A stretch of DNA of 64,000 nt. Origin: CAYOWQ01 sp964407695 (GTDB lineage: Bacteria > Planctomycetota > Phycisphaerae > Phycisphaerales > SM1A02). The stretch covers positions 67,018-131,017 of the forward strand of contig CAYOWQ010000012.1 of assembly GCA_964407695.1 (NCBI GenBank). The letters are read 5' to 3'. Position 1 is the stretch's first letter; every line of letters begins with the position of its first letter. The notes under the pieces are model-generated. The model ran no database searches. It saw only the letters and a program-made list of their open reading frames with translations, and was not told the origin of the DNA. The position numbers were made by a program, and so were the translations under genes. Positions 62,996 through 64,000 of this stretch are shown here, one piece after another.

Positions 62996-64000
62996 TCAGG
63001 CTCTCCATTGCGTCGCGTGCCAATTCTTCTTGCCTCGGCGAAGAAGAATGCTTTCGCCGTGGAGCAGATCTGCCGTCGTGATCCGCCGATCGGCGTCCAC
63101 CTTCTCGCCGTTAACCGACACCGCCCCGGCGGCCAGGTGCTCCCTCGCCTCACGTTTCGATTTGCACAACGTGGTCTCCGCCAGCACGTCCACCAAGGCA
63201 GCGCCGGCCCCCTCCAGCTGCGCCCGCGAATGTGTCGAGTGTGGCACGTCGGCGAAGACCTCGTGTAGCATCGCCGCATCCAGTCCGCGCACATCCCCTG
63301 AAAACAGGGCCTGCGCAGCGGCCTCGACCCGGGCTCGCTCCGTTGACCCGTGGATGACTTCAGTCATGGTTCGCGCCAGCGTCATCTGGGCCAGGCGCTC
63401 ATGCGGCGCTGACGAGTGCCGGGCGGCGAGATCATTGATGTCCGCCTCCGGGAGCATCGTGTACCACTTCAACCACGACACGGCATCCGCATCCGGCAAG
63501 TTCACCCAGTACTGATAGAACTGGTACGGGCTGGTCCGGTCGCGAGTATCCGAACTCAGAAAGATCGCCCCGCCCGTCGATTTGCCCATCTTCTTCCCGT
63601 CGGATCGGGTCACCAGTGGCGCGGTCACTCCGAACGCCCCCCCATCCTCCGCCCCAAGCTCGCGGCGAATCAGGTCGATCCCCGCGACAATGTTGCCATA
63701 CTGATCGCTCCCGGCCACCTGCAGCCGGCAGCCCATGGTCCTCCGCAAGTGCAGAAAATCATACGCTTGCATCAGCATGTAGCTGAACTCAGTAAAGCTG
63801 ATGCCCTGCTCGCGAGTCTCCAGACGCTTGCGAACGCTGTCGCGCTGAATCATCTCGTTGACCGAGAAATGCTTGCCAACATCGCGTAGAACCTCCACGA
63901 ATCCCAAGCGTCCGAGCCAGTCGAGATTATTGACCACCACGGCTCGATTCGAAATCGCTTTCGAGAAATCCAGCAGCCGCTCCAGAATCTTCTGTTGGCT
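62996..64000 (-). CDS. tyrS: Tyrosyl-tRNA synthetase (5' part outside window)
   Basis: The frame is open to the right edge, so the N-terminus, including the HIGH motif, lies outside; 334 codons are visible. Recognised elements in order: QQKILERLLDFSKAISNRAVVVNNLDWLG, FTEFSYMLMQAYDF, QVAGSDQYGNIVAGIDLIRR and the KMSKS-type loop KKMGKS, followed by a C-terminal S4-like RNA-binding domain (residues REAREHLAAGAVSVNGEKVDADRRI, in part). The QVAGSDQYGNI phrase identifies the tyrosine enzyme. It converges with cdaR directly, stop to stop with no gap. Confidence 0.95.
   Translation of the reverse strand, partial: SQQKILERLLDFSKAISNRAVVVNNLDWLGRLGFVEVLRDVGKHFSVNEMIQRDSVRKRLETREQGISFTEFSYMLMQAYDFLHLRRTMGCRLQVAGSDQYGNIVAGIDLIRRELGAEDGGAFGVTAPLVTRSDGKKMGKSTGGAIFLSSDTRDRTSPYQFYQYWVNLPDADAVSWLKWYTMLPEADINDLAARHSSAPHERLAQMTLARTMTEVIHGSTERARVEAAAQALFSGDVRGLDAAMLHEVFADVPHSTHSRAQLEGAGAALVDVLAETTLCKSKREAREHLAAGAVSVNGEKVDADRRITTADLLHGESILLRRGKKNWHATQWRA

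Overview
The window reads as a high-GC chromosomal segment of a planctomycete, most probably a Phycisphaerae-type lineage. This rests on gene content and protein style, not on a marker-gene comparison. The clues are a secreted protein ending in a duplicated dockerin-like tail (NGDNxVNGADLGLLLAxW), a membrane protein with a CGYDLSG / CPECGR zinc ribbon, a MoxR-DUF58-BatA-VWA operon, and many orphan lipoproteins and coiled-coil proteins. Genes are dense on both strands. I see no rRNA, tRNA, CRISPR array, insertion sequence or phage gene.

Layout. 1-5.7 kb: the 3' part of a protein with a CX4CH motif, a coiled-coil lipoprotein, surE, and a secreted Cys-repeat protein followed by a strong terminator. 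5.7-13.9 kb: gyrB, a DUF2237 gene, ileS and a HEAT-type membrane protein. 14-18.2 kb: a set of small envelope or stress genes (PA2169-type four-helix protein, two small lipoproteins, a DUF1328 membrane protein) divergent from an OmpR/EnvZ-type two-component system. 18.2-23.5 kb: a lone atpG, a Gly/His/Cys-tailed membrane protein, an Mrp-type ATPase, a NeuC-type epimerase and an HDOD protein.

23.6-36.1 kb: one long minus-strand gene run. It reads, in transcription order, a Gln-rich coiled-coil membrane protein, a ferric-iron-type binding protein, an ABC permease fused in frame to a six-repeat NHL propeller, a large VWA membrane protein, MoxR, DUF58 and BatA-like VWA. The permease-NHL fusion is the most unusual gene seen. 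36.2-40.8 kb: a coiled-coil secreted protein, a BFD-like [2Fe-2S] protein, a PilZ protein, a cysC-cysQ pair and a polyprenyl diphosphate synthase.

40.9-57.9 kb: a continuous minus-strand flagellar cluster. It begins with a TPR protein, a FlgN-like protein, a soluble histidine kinase and an NtrC-type sigma-54 activator, then runs flgB, flgC, fliE, fliF, fliG, fliH, fliI, fliJ, a MotE-like gene, fliK, flgD, a TIGR02530-like gene and flgE. It encodes basal body, C-ring, export ATPase and hook parts; flagellin and export-gate genes are not in view. 58-64 kb: an RDD membrane protein, a lipoprotein and an unknown protein in one operon, divergent from cdaA-cdaR (cyclic di-AMP synthesis), and the 3' part of tyrS.

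Several housekeeping proteins carry altered signature motifs: IleRS has lost most of its C-terminal zinc cysteines, the Mrp ATPase lacks the CxxC pair, and CdaA has DLG where DGA is usual. A perfect 9-bp inverted repeat lies 4 bp upstream of cdaA.
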